A stretch of 64,000 nt of DNA, taken from Notospermus geniculatus (Eukaryota; Nemertea; Pilidiophora; Heteronemertea; Lineidae). This document shows positions 35,784-47,582 of this stretch, in pieces (the first letter of the stretch is position 1; each line of letters opens with the position of its first letter). A model generated the notes under the pieces. That model worked only from the letters and a program-made list of their open reading frames with translations, did not search any database and was not told the DNA's origin. Made by a program: the position numbers and the translations under genes. The DNA lies in the NCBI GenBank assembly GCA_002633025.1, contig NMRB01000587.1, positions 235,341 through 299,340 on the forward strand, read 5' to 3'.

Positions 35784-38700
35784 CTGAAAAGGAGAAGAGA
35801 TTATGTAAGAGACTGAAACATGACAAAAGGACAGGGTGAAAATTAAAACCCTTTCCTAATGATTTCAATGTTAACCTTGCAGACTCGTGCTCATGTTCAT
35901 CTAAGATCAAGGTCAACTCCATGACAATGCCAAGGACAAATTTGGTCAATTTGAGTTCAAGGTCAAATTACTGTAGCATCAAGGACAAGGTTTCTCTGAC
36001 AAGGTTTCTCTGCTGGCGGTGTTGCCTTGTGTGGAGACGTGGGTTCGAATCCAAGGTTTCTCTGAATGTTTCTTAAAATGAACATTTTTAAGTTATTTTC
36101 TCTCTAGAATGTAAGGCAAGTTCAGAGGCTGTGACATGTGTGTGGTTTTGGCAAGCGACTCGAGGAACGACTCTACGGAATGATGTGTTCTATGTTGGAA
36201 TTGACTATTCATCTAATTATGCCTATTGCAAGCTGTGACTAGGATAGACTAGGTCAGTGCCAGTGAATCAATTGACTCCTAACATGCTAAATTATTGTTC
36301 AAAATGCTAAAAGGTGCTTCATTCGTCTCCTAAAGTGATTGTGTCTCAAACATGTTCCTATGCGCTTTGTGACTTGGATGCTGTCCACTAGGTCATCCAC
36401 AAAATCTCTACGTGTGTACTTTTCACACAACAGAAGAAATCAAATGAATAGAGAGGAAAACTGGCGACCATCACCCACAGAATAAGACAGTTGTTGTTTC
36501 ATGCACGTCATCACACTTTGAGAATGTTAGTATAAAATGTAGTTAAAATTCTGGTGTACAGTAAGATGAGAGCAATATTAGAGAGACGCACATCTCAAAA
36601 CTTTGATTATCACACAAACATTTCACACCAAAGTTAATCATAATATCACAATGTCAAAGAAATCAGAAAAGCGCCTTCCATGCATGCGTAAGAGAGGTGA
36701 AGAAAACATCTTATTCTTAAATGACAGGTATTTACAAAGTTTATCACCATTCTTTCTGTTGAAATCCGTTCATTTCTTCACCAGTTTTTCAAACGGTATC
36801 TCTCATAAAGCTGAACAACATGCACAGAACATTGGACCTTTGCTGTTTCGTTCAAATTCTTCAATATTTGAGGCCAAAGGTGCAACTAGGTGCAATCAAA
36901 AAGCCATGCAACACAAACAATCTGCTAGGCCCAGTCTATCATACAACAAATCAACCAAAAAGCCATCATCAAACCTAAATCCTGGACAAATGTTGCCGAT
37001 ACCCTATACCACTTCAAATGATGTCCCAGTCAGAGGATTTTCTCACAACATTGCTCTAAGTCTGACTGTGGGTTCTCAATTTCTTTTGGTAGCCAGAGCA
37101 ACATCTGTCCAGGGCTAACCTCTCTGGCGTACACATGCTTTCGTACCTCCTTTAGGTGACGTTGTCTGGAGAGCGAGACCTGCTCAGACGACTCGTGTGG
37201 TGATGAGATGGGTGCACACAGATAGGATTGCTTGACAAGCCACGAAGGCCAGTGAAATTCTGTGAGACTGTTCATCACTCATAACAAATATATACATGTA
37301 CATGTACATACTGAGAGATACATAGAGCAAAGGGTAGACAAAAAATATTCACATTGACCATTAAACCTCGGTTTTAACTCCATCCAATCCTTCCACCATG
37401 AGGGAGACCCAGTTGGCCAATGACAAGTTCTTCCATTTTCGAACTATAGCTGAATGATTGCTACGTTGTAGGCCTAATCAGGCCAATGAGAAAACTAATT
37501 ATTAATAAATCAAGCTTAACGATGTGATTATTCTTTCTCCACCCTTTCCATTAGTCATGCTGTCCTAAGCCATCAGTGCACCCCGTACATTACATGGTTA
37601 CTTACAACGTGAATCGACACGAACATGATCTACATGTATGAAAGGAAATGACATATGAATGGTTATTGTAAGCAAGATGAAGATGCGAAAAAAATGTAGG
37701 AAATGTGGTTAAAAATGAGATTAAAGGTTTGGAAATTAATCCGTGATTGCTCAGCCAAGTCATGAAATTACAGAAGCACAGAATTCAGGCATTGGGCCCT
37801 TTGAGGCCCATTTTGGGAGGGGCATTCCACATCTGCGTGTTTGCACAACTACGACAACACTCACAGTATTCTATGACATTAGATGCATAATGGGAATCTG
37901 AAACTCTTTTCTAGAGTTTCAGATTGTAAAGTTCCAGCCTGAAGAAGACCCCGGTTGGGGTCGAAAATTTGCAAATATTCTGGAAATTGACTTTATATAC
38001 TTTATCATGATGGGAATACAATATAGCAAAAAAATCAAAACCAATTTGGCAGGAAAAACCAAAAATCGTGCTAACACTATCTGATGGAATATAAAAGGAT
38101 AGTCTCACAGGATTAGAAACCAAAACTGATGAACATTAAGTGAGAAATAAAACAAAGCAATAAGTCCACCATTGCTTTTGCAGTGCTGACTAAATAATCC
38201 ATTTGGAATGAAATTAATGCCTTTTTCCGTGGTTGATTTCAAAAACACAGTTTGACTCAAGTCAGAATGTGTTATTTTACTTGTTAAGTTTGAAAAGCAC
38301 AGTTTGCTTCCTGTTGGTATTCGTGTATTTTTCATGTAACGTGGACCAACCGGTGGGTCCGTGATGGACTATTTTGAATCACGACTAATGGTAAAATGAT
38401 TTCTTTCTCTTCGCTAGGACCACCCTCAATACAAATCTCCGACAAGCTATTAAACGTCGCGTGTACAAATTGGAGACATGTTTTTCTTTTCTGCGGCAAT
38501 ATGTTCAAACTAAAGTGGCTTTACTCTTGGTTATGATGAAAAGTTTGCTGTCTAAACAAACCAGAGTTGAAATTCGGTGAAATTTGAATGGTCAGCAGGA
38601 TGGAAATTGCGTGCAAAATGAAATCACCACAGTTATGTTGACACGAATACAAAGCCAAAACTTAGCGCCGCCATAAAAAACTCAGATTAGGATTTTTCAA

Positions 38701-40376
38701 AGTACATGTACGTCATGTATTCGCACCATTTCCAGTATTTTTTAAAAATATTGAATGAGAGCTGAATGCCAAATACAGCATTATATCATCTCATATAGTT
38801 CAACAGTATGTCACGTTTGCTGAAAACTGTTGGTCGGAAATTTCAAAGTTGAATTTCAAGCTGATTTCTACATTGTCTGATTCATAGATTAATTAATTGT
38901 ATACACCTATGGTATACAGCACGTGAACGCTAATACAGACCGATCTGACTGTCTTCATATTTTAGGACACTTCATTTATCTTGACTGATCAGATATTTGC
39001 ATATCTGATTTGATATCATTTTGATTGGCAGTCCGTTAATAGTTAAGAGTGACACCTGGTGGTCAACATGTGCAATATCTTACATTGTGTAAGCTTAATC
39101 GAAAACTACTGAGAGAAAAAGTTGAAGTTGGTATTTGGTGCAAATATTCATAATCTAAAACTTGCATCTAATAAAACAGAAGCATGAAAGTGCACTTTTT
39201 ATCAGTTTCTGCACTGGGAATTTGCCTGAGGTTAATGAAATCTACCTTGGGTGAGCATTGGCTGAAAATGGAGGAAAACGTCTGTCAACTATTTGTCATG
39301 AGATATGTTGCATATGATCAGGCCTAGTGTCAGGATAATAACAGACACAGCAAGAACATGCCAGAATGACATTCAGATCAATGGATGACAACATCATGAT
39401 ACCAAAACCACACTGTAAATCAATACATTACAAACAAATCAAGAAACAAAATCAAAACAACACCAAAACAAAACACATCACCAACATGCCAAAAAGTAAG
39501 CTGATACTCTGCCTTAGAGAGTTTGCTAGAGGTGAGGCTGGATGGAGGAGGCAAGTTGGTACACCTGTGAATCAACGGCTTGGCCTGCTAGACTTTAAGA
39601 CATCGTGGCCAGCTGATTGATCCAGGCCAGCTGGCATGAGGCTGCCAGTGACTGCCAACTGCTTGGTCCACAAGGCTGACGAATGACTGCCAACTGCTTG
39701 ATCCATGAGGCTGACAAAGACTGCCAACTGCTTGATCCATGAGGCTTACAACGACTTCCCACTGATTGATCCATGAGGCTTACAATGACTTCCCACTGAT
39801 TGATCCATGAGGCTTACAATGACTACCAACTGCTTGGTCCATGAGGCTTACAATGACTGCCAACTGCTTGCTCCATGAGGCTGACAGTGACTGCCAACTG
39901 CTTGATCCATGAGGCTTACAACGACTGCCAACTGCTTGGTCCATGAGGCTTACAATGACTGCCAACTGCTTGGTACATGAGGCTGACAATGACTGCCAAC
40001 TGCTTGGTCCATGAGGCTGACAATGACTGCCAACTGCTTGCTCCATAAGGCTTGATTATCAAGTTCTAGTAAACGGCTGGATCCATATGAACTGTAATCC
40101 TTGACTGCTGAATTCACGAGGCTGAAAGCAACTGTCGTTTTGATTTTGAATGCTCTACATTTTGTATTAATTATGGTTACTTTTCTGATGATGGTGATAG
40201 TTGGAGGCTGGAACTGTACACAAGCACAGATATACAGCACGAGAGATGACTTGATGTTTCAAAGCAGATGTAGCTCCCTCAAAAAAGATCCTGATAGTGT
40301 TAGAAAGAACAAATGGCAAATTTGTTTGCTAAGCAACATTTTTTGAAGAAGATATTTTGATTCAATAAAGTAGTAC
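35784..40376 (-). other. Intron or intergenic DNA, no exon accepted
   Basis: AT-rich with a 171-codon + strand ORF at 36,603-37,118 and an overlapping 82-codon - strand ORF at 37,030-37,278, both without family resemblance. At 37,940-37,970 is a GAAGAAGACCCCGGTTGGGG phrase typical of retroelement ends. The minisatellite at 39,630-40,055 is also here. Confidence 0.5.
39630..40055. repeat. About 33-36-bp minisatellite (CTGCCAACTGCTTGGTCCAT type)
   Basis: About twelve units, each with TGACTGCCAACTGCTTG, TCCATGAGGCT and TACAA or GACAA. The - strand frame is open only because of the period. Confidence 0.9.
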
Positions 40377-40403
40377 CTGGGTCGTTAAGAAGGATTTTGA
40401 TAC
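40377..40403 (-). CDS. Candidate 27-bp micro-exon
   Basis: On the - strand, CCTATTGTTTCTGCAG precedes it and GTACTA follows. In the phase needed between the alternative donor at 44,012 and exon 35,748-35,783 it reads (R)IKILLNDP(D). It could be a chance splice pair. Confidence 0.3.
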
Positions 40404-40861
40404 CTGCAGAAACAATAGGGTACTCAGTTTGAGAACGCAGTTTAATCATTCCAAAACTTTCGTTGCATTTCTTGAAGAGTTGGCCCTTTTTCATGCACTG
40501 ACTCCAGAAAAAAAGGATACGACTTAAACCCTTAAAACCGATTCATACACCAAAGTGAAGTTAAAAGCAGGGGGAAACCTACAGTATCCAGTTATACCAA
40601 ATATAAATAAACACCTACAGTCTACAACAGAAAGCTTCTTACACCTTAAACTGAGACATCTACAAAGGGGCCCACCTGGCCGACCGTGGAACATAAGATC
40701 TCCCGACTCCATGGGGCCTTCAAAATTCGGGTAGCCTCAGGGAGTTCTGGCTCCAAATGAGACAAAGGTTGATTGGACAGGGACCTCAAAGACAAGGAGA
40801 TCTTATCTTCCAGGTGTATGGATCCAGCACCATGGACCAGATACCCAGGTTTTCTTACCAA

Positions 40862-40929
40862 TTAAACACTAGTCTCATACACGGCACCGACCACAGGGGC
40901 GATGTCAGCAGTCGACGCAACTGTGGAGT
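40862..40929 (-). CDS. Candidate alternative last exon ending in ETSV
   Basis: On the - strand a strong acceptor (TTTTTTACTTTTATTAG) precedes it. Entered in the phase of the alternative donor at 44,012 it reads STVASTADIAPVVGAVYETS, then V and TAA. The Ser-x-Val-type end would be a class I PDZ ligand. A donor-like TTG|GTAAGA just after the stop leaves another reading possible. Confidence 0.3.
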
Positions 40930-41699
40930 CTAATAAAAGTAAAAAATATACCTAAGTACTTCTTTTTATTTTGACTAGTATTAGAAATATATACTCCTTA
41001 TAGGTACAGATTTTAAAATGCAGAAAAATCATCTATGCACAAGGTGAAATGACTGCGTAAGTCAATATGCATCTATCACCAAACATTCCCCAACAACATT
41101 TTAAGTTTCCCAACAAGGCTAAGGCAAATATACACCCTTTCATACAAAGTGAGACATTTTGAATCCAGTCCAAATGAAAGTCATGAAAAATACTGGTAAT
41201 GACTAACAAGCCAGCATCACATATAACCAGAAATAATCTCATCTGACTGAAGTCTGAAAAAGTCCATTGAATATCAGCCGTACAACAACGAATTTCACCT
41301 TTTTTCCTACAATGAGACGTACCTGTAATTTCCAGGATGTGCAGACGATATCAAAATATTTCATACATTATAAATCATACACTAATAGAATACCAGATTA
41401 ATATCAGAGCCAGTATAAGTACATAATACATCAGTACCAGTATATGAAACTGGGACTAAAAATAACGACTAGAAAGTATTGGTAAAATATGCAAAATATA
41501 CAAAATATCTTAATCATGGAACAATTTTGTGGCTAAGGCACGCATCAGACACCCATGAAGCATACATAAGGCCTAATTAGAACTGATTTCAAGATTATAT
41601 TTATACATCGATTATGCTGCCTGATCTCACAAATGAAATGGTCCATGGACCATGTGCTCACCGGGTTGGACATAATAGTCCAATGACAGAGGGAGGTAC

Positions 41700-42245
41700 A
41701 TATCAGTTATGAGTCATTCCCAGGTAGGACTTCGATGATTTGGGGGTTATGCCACCTAGCGGCCATATTGGATGTCTGATCGGGCCGGAAATTCACATGC
41801 ACATAAAGGTCATCTGCAGGGGACCACATAGCACATTGGAACGCTTTGGGTCAAGTCGTTCCTGAGTTACAGCACTTTGATGATTTTCAGGTTACGCCAC
41901 CTGCTGGCCATATTGGATGCCCGATCAGGCCGAAACGTCAGATGGACATAAAGGTCATCTGCAGGGAGCCACACAGCACATTGGACCGCTTTGGGTTAAG
42001 GCGTTCCTGAGTTACCGCACTTTGATGATTTTTGGGTTACGCCACCTGGTGGCCTTGTTTGAATTCAAATCAGGCCGAAATTTGACGTGCATGTAAAGGT
42101 CATCTAGATGGAGGTAAATATCAAATTTGAGCACTCTGCATCAAGCCGTTCCCGAGTAATAGCACTTACTTGATTTTCAGGTTACGCCACCTGGCGGCCA
42201 TACTGGATGTCCAATCGGGCCGAAACTTGGTATTTTTAAAGGTAC
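41700..42245 (+). repeat. About 155-bp tandem repeat, four copies
   Basis: Units share GGTTACGCCACCTGGTGGCC, CCGATCAGGCCGAAA, AAAGGTCATCTGCAGGG and GGCGTTCCTGAGTTA in the same order. The same phrases continue in diverged form to 42,560. Confidence 0.85.
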
Positions 42246-42670
42246 CCCTCCAATGCATGTTTATGCAAAATATGAAGTCACTCAGTGAAATAATGACAAA
42301 CTGGGGCAGGTTCGTCACTTTTGTCGAACTTTGACCTCTGTGACCTAGAAAAGTAGGTCAAATCAAAAACCCATTATATATGTTATGTATCCTTATTAGA
42401 TACACCTATGATAAAAATTTGGAGAAGATCCATTCATTAGTTCAGGAGTTATTGCACTTTTTGTGTTTTTGGTTTCCGCCACCTGGTGGCCAAGCTGAGA
42501 GTCGAATCGAACCGAAACTTGGTGTCATAGGTCATCTGACCAAGGGGTATATATGTACCAAGCTTCAGATCAATAGCTCCAGCGGTTACAAAACGTGCCC
42601 TGCTAACGGACAACGACGACGACGGACGACGGACACACCACCATCGCAATAGCTCACCCCGGTGAGCTAA
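42246..42670 (+). mobile_element. 3' part of a SINE/retroelement-like repeat with a GACGACGG tail
   Basis: Continues the theme of the upstream array and ends with ACGACGACGACGGACGACGG, an ATAGCTCA word and the short inverted TAGCTCACCCCGGTGAGCTA. Such ends are common on dispersed repeats of marine invertebrates. Confidence 0.5.
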
Positions 42671-42774
42671 AAAGTTGAGATAATTTGACCATCCCCACCT
42701 GCCTGTTAGGTCAAACATCTTCAGCCATGGTTTTTTTGGTCATGTGCATAAGTGGCAGGACTAGAGCTGAAATT

Positions 42775-43235
42775 CTAAGCCAGAATAGCAGATTGAGATT
42801 CCGTATAGCCAGGCAATCTATGTCATTGGTCTCTCAAGATTAATGAGATTCTGCATAGCCAGGCAATCTATGTCATTGGTCTCTCAAGATTAATGAGATT
42901 CTGTACAGCCAGGCAATCTATGTCATTGGTCTCTCAAGATTTATGAGATTCTGCATAGCCAGGCAATCTATGTCATTGGTCTCTAAGATTAATGAGATTC
43001 TGAATAGCCAAGCAATCTATGTCATTGGTCTCTCAAGATTAATGAGATTCTGTATAGCCAGGCAATCTATGTCATTGGTCTCTAAGATTAATGAGATTCT
43101 GTATAACCAGGCAATCTATGTCATTGGTCTCTAAGATTAATGAGATTCTGTATAGCCAGGCAATCTATGTCATTGGTCTCTCAAGATTAATGCATAGCCA
43201 GGCAATCTATGTCATTGGTCATAAGATTATCAAAG
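42775..43235 (+). repeat. About 56-60-bp tandem repeat, eight to nine copies
   Basis: Each unit has GAGATTCTG(C/T)ATAGCC, AGGCAATCTATGTCATTGGT and CTCTCAAGATTAAT. Copies are about 95% alike, suggesting recent amplification. Confidence 0.92.
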
Positions 43236-43710
43236 GCCATAGCTTTGCCAGGCGGTCTAAAGAAGTTTGAAAGACTCTCTCACATGGGTATTTATAAGGA
43301 TCTTCTACGACATAAGTCTCAGAATCCATTGAAGATCTAGAGATATAAGAGAGAGATGCGTCATGAAACCATTGTTCTTATGTAATCCGTTAATCTCTTG
43401 TTATAATCCATTAATTCCCGTTGTTATAATCTGTTTATGTTGATCCCAAATTAGTTGTTTTTGGATGAGGTATTAATGAAAACACTATCTTTTAGAAATA
43501 GATAATGAGACGTGATCAGCCACCAATCAGAAGAGAGCACCACCGTCATGTTGTTAACGGAAATCGACAGAATCTTACTATGAGTGTCGAATAAAAATGT
43601 CGGGGTTGACCCGGCCAAATATGACAGCGTTTCTGAAAATGTAAAATCTACATCAACAAGCACTAAAATGTGTAAAGTTAAGTTACGAGGGAGCAGCCCT
43701 AAAAACAAGT

Positions 43711-44166
43711 CTACAGATCAGCAAAGTCAGGATTCACAGCACAGAGTCCCTTATAATCAACATGTTTGATCTCCAACCCCCGGGTACTCCCCGGTTCCAA
43801 GTTGTACCGGCTCAGACCTTCGTTGAAAGATGACGAATGTCGACCCTGTAAACCGATGTGCTTGATCTCCAGCGACCGTGAGGAGCCTGGATCGAGGTTG
43901 AGTTTACTAAGCCCATCATGGCAGGAGGATGTTTTGGGTGTCAGTGGGCGCAAGGACTTGGGGTGCTCGAGGTTAATATGGATTACGGAGGAGAAAGAAT
44001 CGGCTCGCTTACGTTGGGTATGAGCTTGGGCGCTGATCTTCAAGTAATGCTTTGGTTTCTTCCCGCTGTAGTCACGGACGTTCACGTCAGCATTGTAGGT
44101 TTGAACTAAAAGTTGGATCAGATCTTCGTGGCCATGCAACGCGGCCATGTGAAGTGGCGTGTAGCC
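43711..44166 (-). CDS. sowah: Sowah (sosondowah ankyrin-repeat protein), exon with ankyrin repeat and C-terminal tail; 5' partial
   Basis: Sowah proteins have an N-terminal SOWAH domain and about three ankyrin repeats; their biochemical role is poorly known. On the - strand CTTCTATATTTCAG precedes the exon, which starts in phase 0. It encodes an ankyrin repeat GYTPLHMAALHGHEDLIQLL continuing into a second repeat start with NVRDYSGKKPKHYL, the Sowah-type NxRDYSGKKP motif. A Ser-rich tail follows with an internal duplication (LNLDPGSSRSLEIKHI; YNLEPGSTRGLEIKHV) and ends NPDFADL-TAG. The upstream exons (SOWAH domain, first ankyrin repeats) were not found up to 64,000. An internal donor CAAC|GTAAGC (GT at 44,012-44,011) would skip the tail. 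Neighbour: Irx, convergent, as in the known Iroquois-Sowah block. Confidence 0.85.
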   Translation of the reverse strand, partial: GYTPLHMAALHGHEDLIQLLVQTYNADVNVRDYSGKKPKHYLKISAQAHTQRKRADSFSSVIHINLEHPKSLRPLTPKTSSCHDGLSKLNLDPGSSRSLEIKHIGLQGRHSSSFNEGLSRYNLEPGSTRGLEIKHVDYKGLCAVNPDFADL

Positions 44167-46409
44167 CTGAAATATAGAAGACAAAACATCTTATAGTGAT
44201 AGTCTCTTCACAGAACAAGGCCTGAAAAATTGAAACTGCGGAGACAGTCATCAATGTGGGGGTATTCCATCCCAGACCTGATCATTACTGACTGACGTCA
44301 TTTGTGCTCAATACAATTCTCTCTGGCCCCATCTTGGTTTCAAATTCTGCAATCCCTGAAGAAAGGAAACCTCGACTTGGGGTGAAATTCTGACTGATCG
44401 ACCCCCTCCCCCCCACCAAGGCCTGAAAGGTACATGTACCCGTGCAACACAAACATCAGAACAGCCCTCAAAACGAGCAGACAGAAAGCCAGCGAAGTGA
44501 GTAACCCAGAAGATAAATGGCCTGGTGTTCCCGCTGACAGCCACAACAGAAGGACGAGGTAGACTCCTGTTCTCGGCTTCTCGCACCAGCGCCCCCGCCG
44601 CCCCGTGGCGTATCTCATCCATCAAGTCCGGCTTGATCAAGCCCTCACAATTCACAGCCAACATCCTCGGGGAGGTCAAATATTTGGTATGCATGGCGTT
44701 CGTGTTAGTACCCTTGCTAACACCTCCCGTGGGTCAAGTTTTCGTGTTTGACGACAAGAAACCATTTTATCATTCCTGGTCCGCGTTCTACAAACAAGTC
44801 CACTCCAGTATGCCACATTTTGCATCAACCCTATTGGTTTTCTATAAAACACGAACATGATGAGAATGGCGACGACCATATCGGTGTAATTTTTGAACTC
44901 TAACGATCACTGGGAGAATTTTTCATGTCTGAGGTTGTTGAAGGGTGAAATAAGTTTGGTGATGATGGATGTGATTGTATGATCATAGGTTTATCTCAAC
45001 CCTGCAGGCGGTCACTTCACAGAGAGTCAGGTAGACAGGCATTTTGAGTCGCTCTTGTGGAGTTGGGATCTTTCTCTTTCATGAAGTGAGATAACTAGAA
45101 ATGTCCCTGATGCGAAGTTTTGGCCAAAATATCCTCAACATGAAGAGTGCAGACCGCTTTTACCCTACAGCAAAGCGTCATCTACAACTTGATCCATAAT
45201 ACTGTTTAAAAATCGACTGACCAAGCAAAGGCTTTAAGCATTTGTCAGAAGGTCAAATGAAGCTATGGGGGGGGGGGGGGGTNTCAAGGTGTTTTGTAAA
45301 AAAAACTTGGATGGAAGCCGACGTGAGAATTTGGACTGTGCAAGATGTGTTTGAAATTGACTGGAAGTGAGTAACCCAGCCTATGAACTGTATCCCTCCC
45401 TGTTTATAGCCAGTTCCATCGGACGTGACGGTGTCAGGAGAGTTTTACATCTTCATCAGGTATTTTACAAGATTGCTACCATGTTAATAACAACATTAAT
45501 GCACTTCACTCTTGAGTAATGACGTATGAACAAGATAAACCCACCGCCATAATGGTGAACTAATGAAGACGATAGCACCGCGCTGGGGGAGAGATTTGAT
45601 CGTAGTTGGCTGTCACTAGCGGTGATGTATCACCCCTGTTGTCCACACCTCGCTGCCTAAGCCCTGCTACAAAATCAAGCTATCACAAGTCGTGTTGGAC
45701 AACCAAGTGGAGCGTTTCTGCTGAAGCCACGTTTACACTTGGATCGAGCAACGTTGCTTCGTCATCAGCGACCATCATCGAGCGATGTCCAAAAATGATG
45801 ACGACGACGTCATCCTTGATTCAGTAGAGAATGCATACTCAATACAACATTTAGAACATCCACGTCATTCAGGTTCTTCCTGACCTCTTCTGCATTGGTC
45901 CACTGGAACTTTGCTGCCATCTTTTGGCAATAAGCGCCGCTGACTGCGCCTAGCCTACCCAATCTGCCACGAAAGATGCAAACTTGGACTCCTGCCTTGG
46001 CAGGATTAGAGAAGACAGCTACAAATGTATGCCACTAGAACTGACTGCATATTCTGACTCCATCCAACCCCTCACTGCAAATTCAGGACCGAGTTCAGCA
46101 GATAAGCAGCATCTCTTCAAACCATCCCAATTCCAACTGTATCGGATAAATCTCTCTACCATTCAACACCAACTTTGAAATCGCCTATGGCTGTGAATTA
46201 TGGCCGTGTCCCCCGAGGGCTGACGATCTGATCGAACTGTTAGTCAAACTCTGCCATTATTAGGTTTGGTGTTCACGTATCTGTCAACATTTGCCCTATT
46301 TGTGTTAGATTAGTTCTTTTAATTGAATGCTCTATCTGTCTTTATTTTGGCGCTGCATCTGGTTGCTGAGGCTGCTCTTGTCCTCATCTTCAGATGGGTT
46401 TGGTCAGGG

Positions 46410-46620
46410 GATCGTGGTGGAGCAGTACGTGAGAGTCTGACTGTGACCGAGATGTCGCAGGTTCGATTCCCGGGCTAGTCATCACTTGTACTCTCAACTG
46501 GTCTGAAAGGATCAAGTGATGTGCTGAATGAGCTGATCCTTGAGTTCCCCAGGAAGGTTTCTGGAGAGACTGGGGTAATGATGAGAGGCGCTTGGCATGG
46601 AAAGCACTACCACTAGATTG
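46410..46620 (+). mobile_element. tRNA-derived SINE, family A, fuller copy
   Basis: A-box-like GTGGTGGAGCAGTACG and B box GGTTCGATTCCCGGGC, then body TGAAAGGATCAAGTGATG, GGTTTCTGGAGAGACTGGGG and CACTACC shared with 20,285-20,440. Confidence 0.75.
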
Positions 46621-47385
46621 ACAACTTCAAAGTTCGGAAATTGTTCAGACTCGATTTTGCAAAATGGCTGCACGGATTCACTTAATGTTGATTGATGAGC
46701 GACGACATATCACTCTCTAAGTCAAAACAATATCGTTTTAGATAATTACAAAGTAATCACCGTGTTGATCAAGTGATGTTTTGAAAAGGATTAACAGACG
46801 GACATGAAAAGAGGTTTGCATGACCAATGGGGAGGATGAGGAGGGAAGTGTGTTGACAATGTCGGTCAGGACATTCAGATAAATTAAGTAGCAATAAGAT
46901 AAAGAGGATGGTCCACTTATCAAGGAAATCAGATTTCATGGAGAATCAGACCAAAATACAAAGTTGTGTTTCAGATTCTCATAAATGACATTTGCATGTT
47001 GTATGAAATTGTCCAAAATGGCCATTTAATCTGATGTCAGGAATTTGAACGTTTATGTTGGCCTTTCTCCAAACATTGCCAGGGAAAAGATGGATGAGGT
47101 TTATTGAGAATCACAACAAGACAAATAAGGAGAGATGACTCCATCAGAGTTTCTGATTACGGTAAAACAAGAGGGGGTCGCCACTTCTCCACGGAAAGAT
47201 GTCGCTGCGACCATATCAGGCCTTTTCATTGTCTTCAGGACGTCATCTCCGTGGCAATGTGCGGTGCGAGCATGAAGCCACAACGTCACGGCAGTGTGAC
47301 GTTGACGTTCTGTACAACGTCACAGTGGAAAAGTAGATACGGTCGCAGTGCCATCAAATGGTAGAAAAAATTAGGCGACCTCCCC

Positions 47386-47582
47386 ATTGTGACCCGTGAC
47401 AGCAAAATGAGTCGGAATGCACCGGAAAGAAGACCCAAGATGACACCAGAGAAGAATTACAGAAATGGACAAAGTCAAATTTTACAACGGGCAGACAATC
47501 CTGAAATCAACAATCCATTGATGTCATCTTGGGTCTTCTTTTGTGCGCATTCCGACTCATTTTGCTGTCACGGGTCACAATT
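47386..47582. mobile_element. Long-armed hairpin element, 62-bp arms
   Basis: ATTGTGACCCGTGACAGCAA at the left end and its reverse complement at the right end. Arms 47,386-47,447 and 47,520-47,582 match at over 90% with a 72-bp loop. No coding. Confidence 0.8.

Noticed and set aside
36603-37118. 171-codon + strand ORF, the longest of the intergenic ones
   Set aside because: No family resemblance, AT-driven composition, overlapped by an equally open - strand ORF at 37,030-37,278, and no convincing linked exon.
37100-37260. - strand exon-like stretch reading SRLSRSRSPDNVT before a stop
   Set aside because: The acceptor is modest, three frames compete, and no phase-compatible partner was found; it may still deserve an RNA check.
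38380-38450. + strand acceptor (TTTCTTTCTCTTCGCTAG) followed by a short open stretch
   Set aside because: Only eleven codons to a stop and no upstream + strand exon to join.
39780-40240. - strand ORFs with a reiterated GSHCQPHGPSSWQS-type peptide
   Set aside because: Product of the 33-36-bp minisatellite.
40646-40861. - strand ORF below the ETSV exon
   Set aside because: No proper acceptor; best explained as UTR or intron.
42775-43235. Regularly spaced repeats resembling a CRISPR array
   Set aside because: Units are contiguous tandem copies without unique spacers, in a spliced animal genome.
44308-44694. 128-codon - strand ORF just upstream of the Sowah exon
   Set aside because: I tested it as the preceding ankyrin exon. 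It has no ankyrin motif and no donor in the needed phase.
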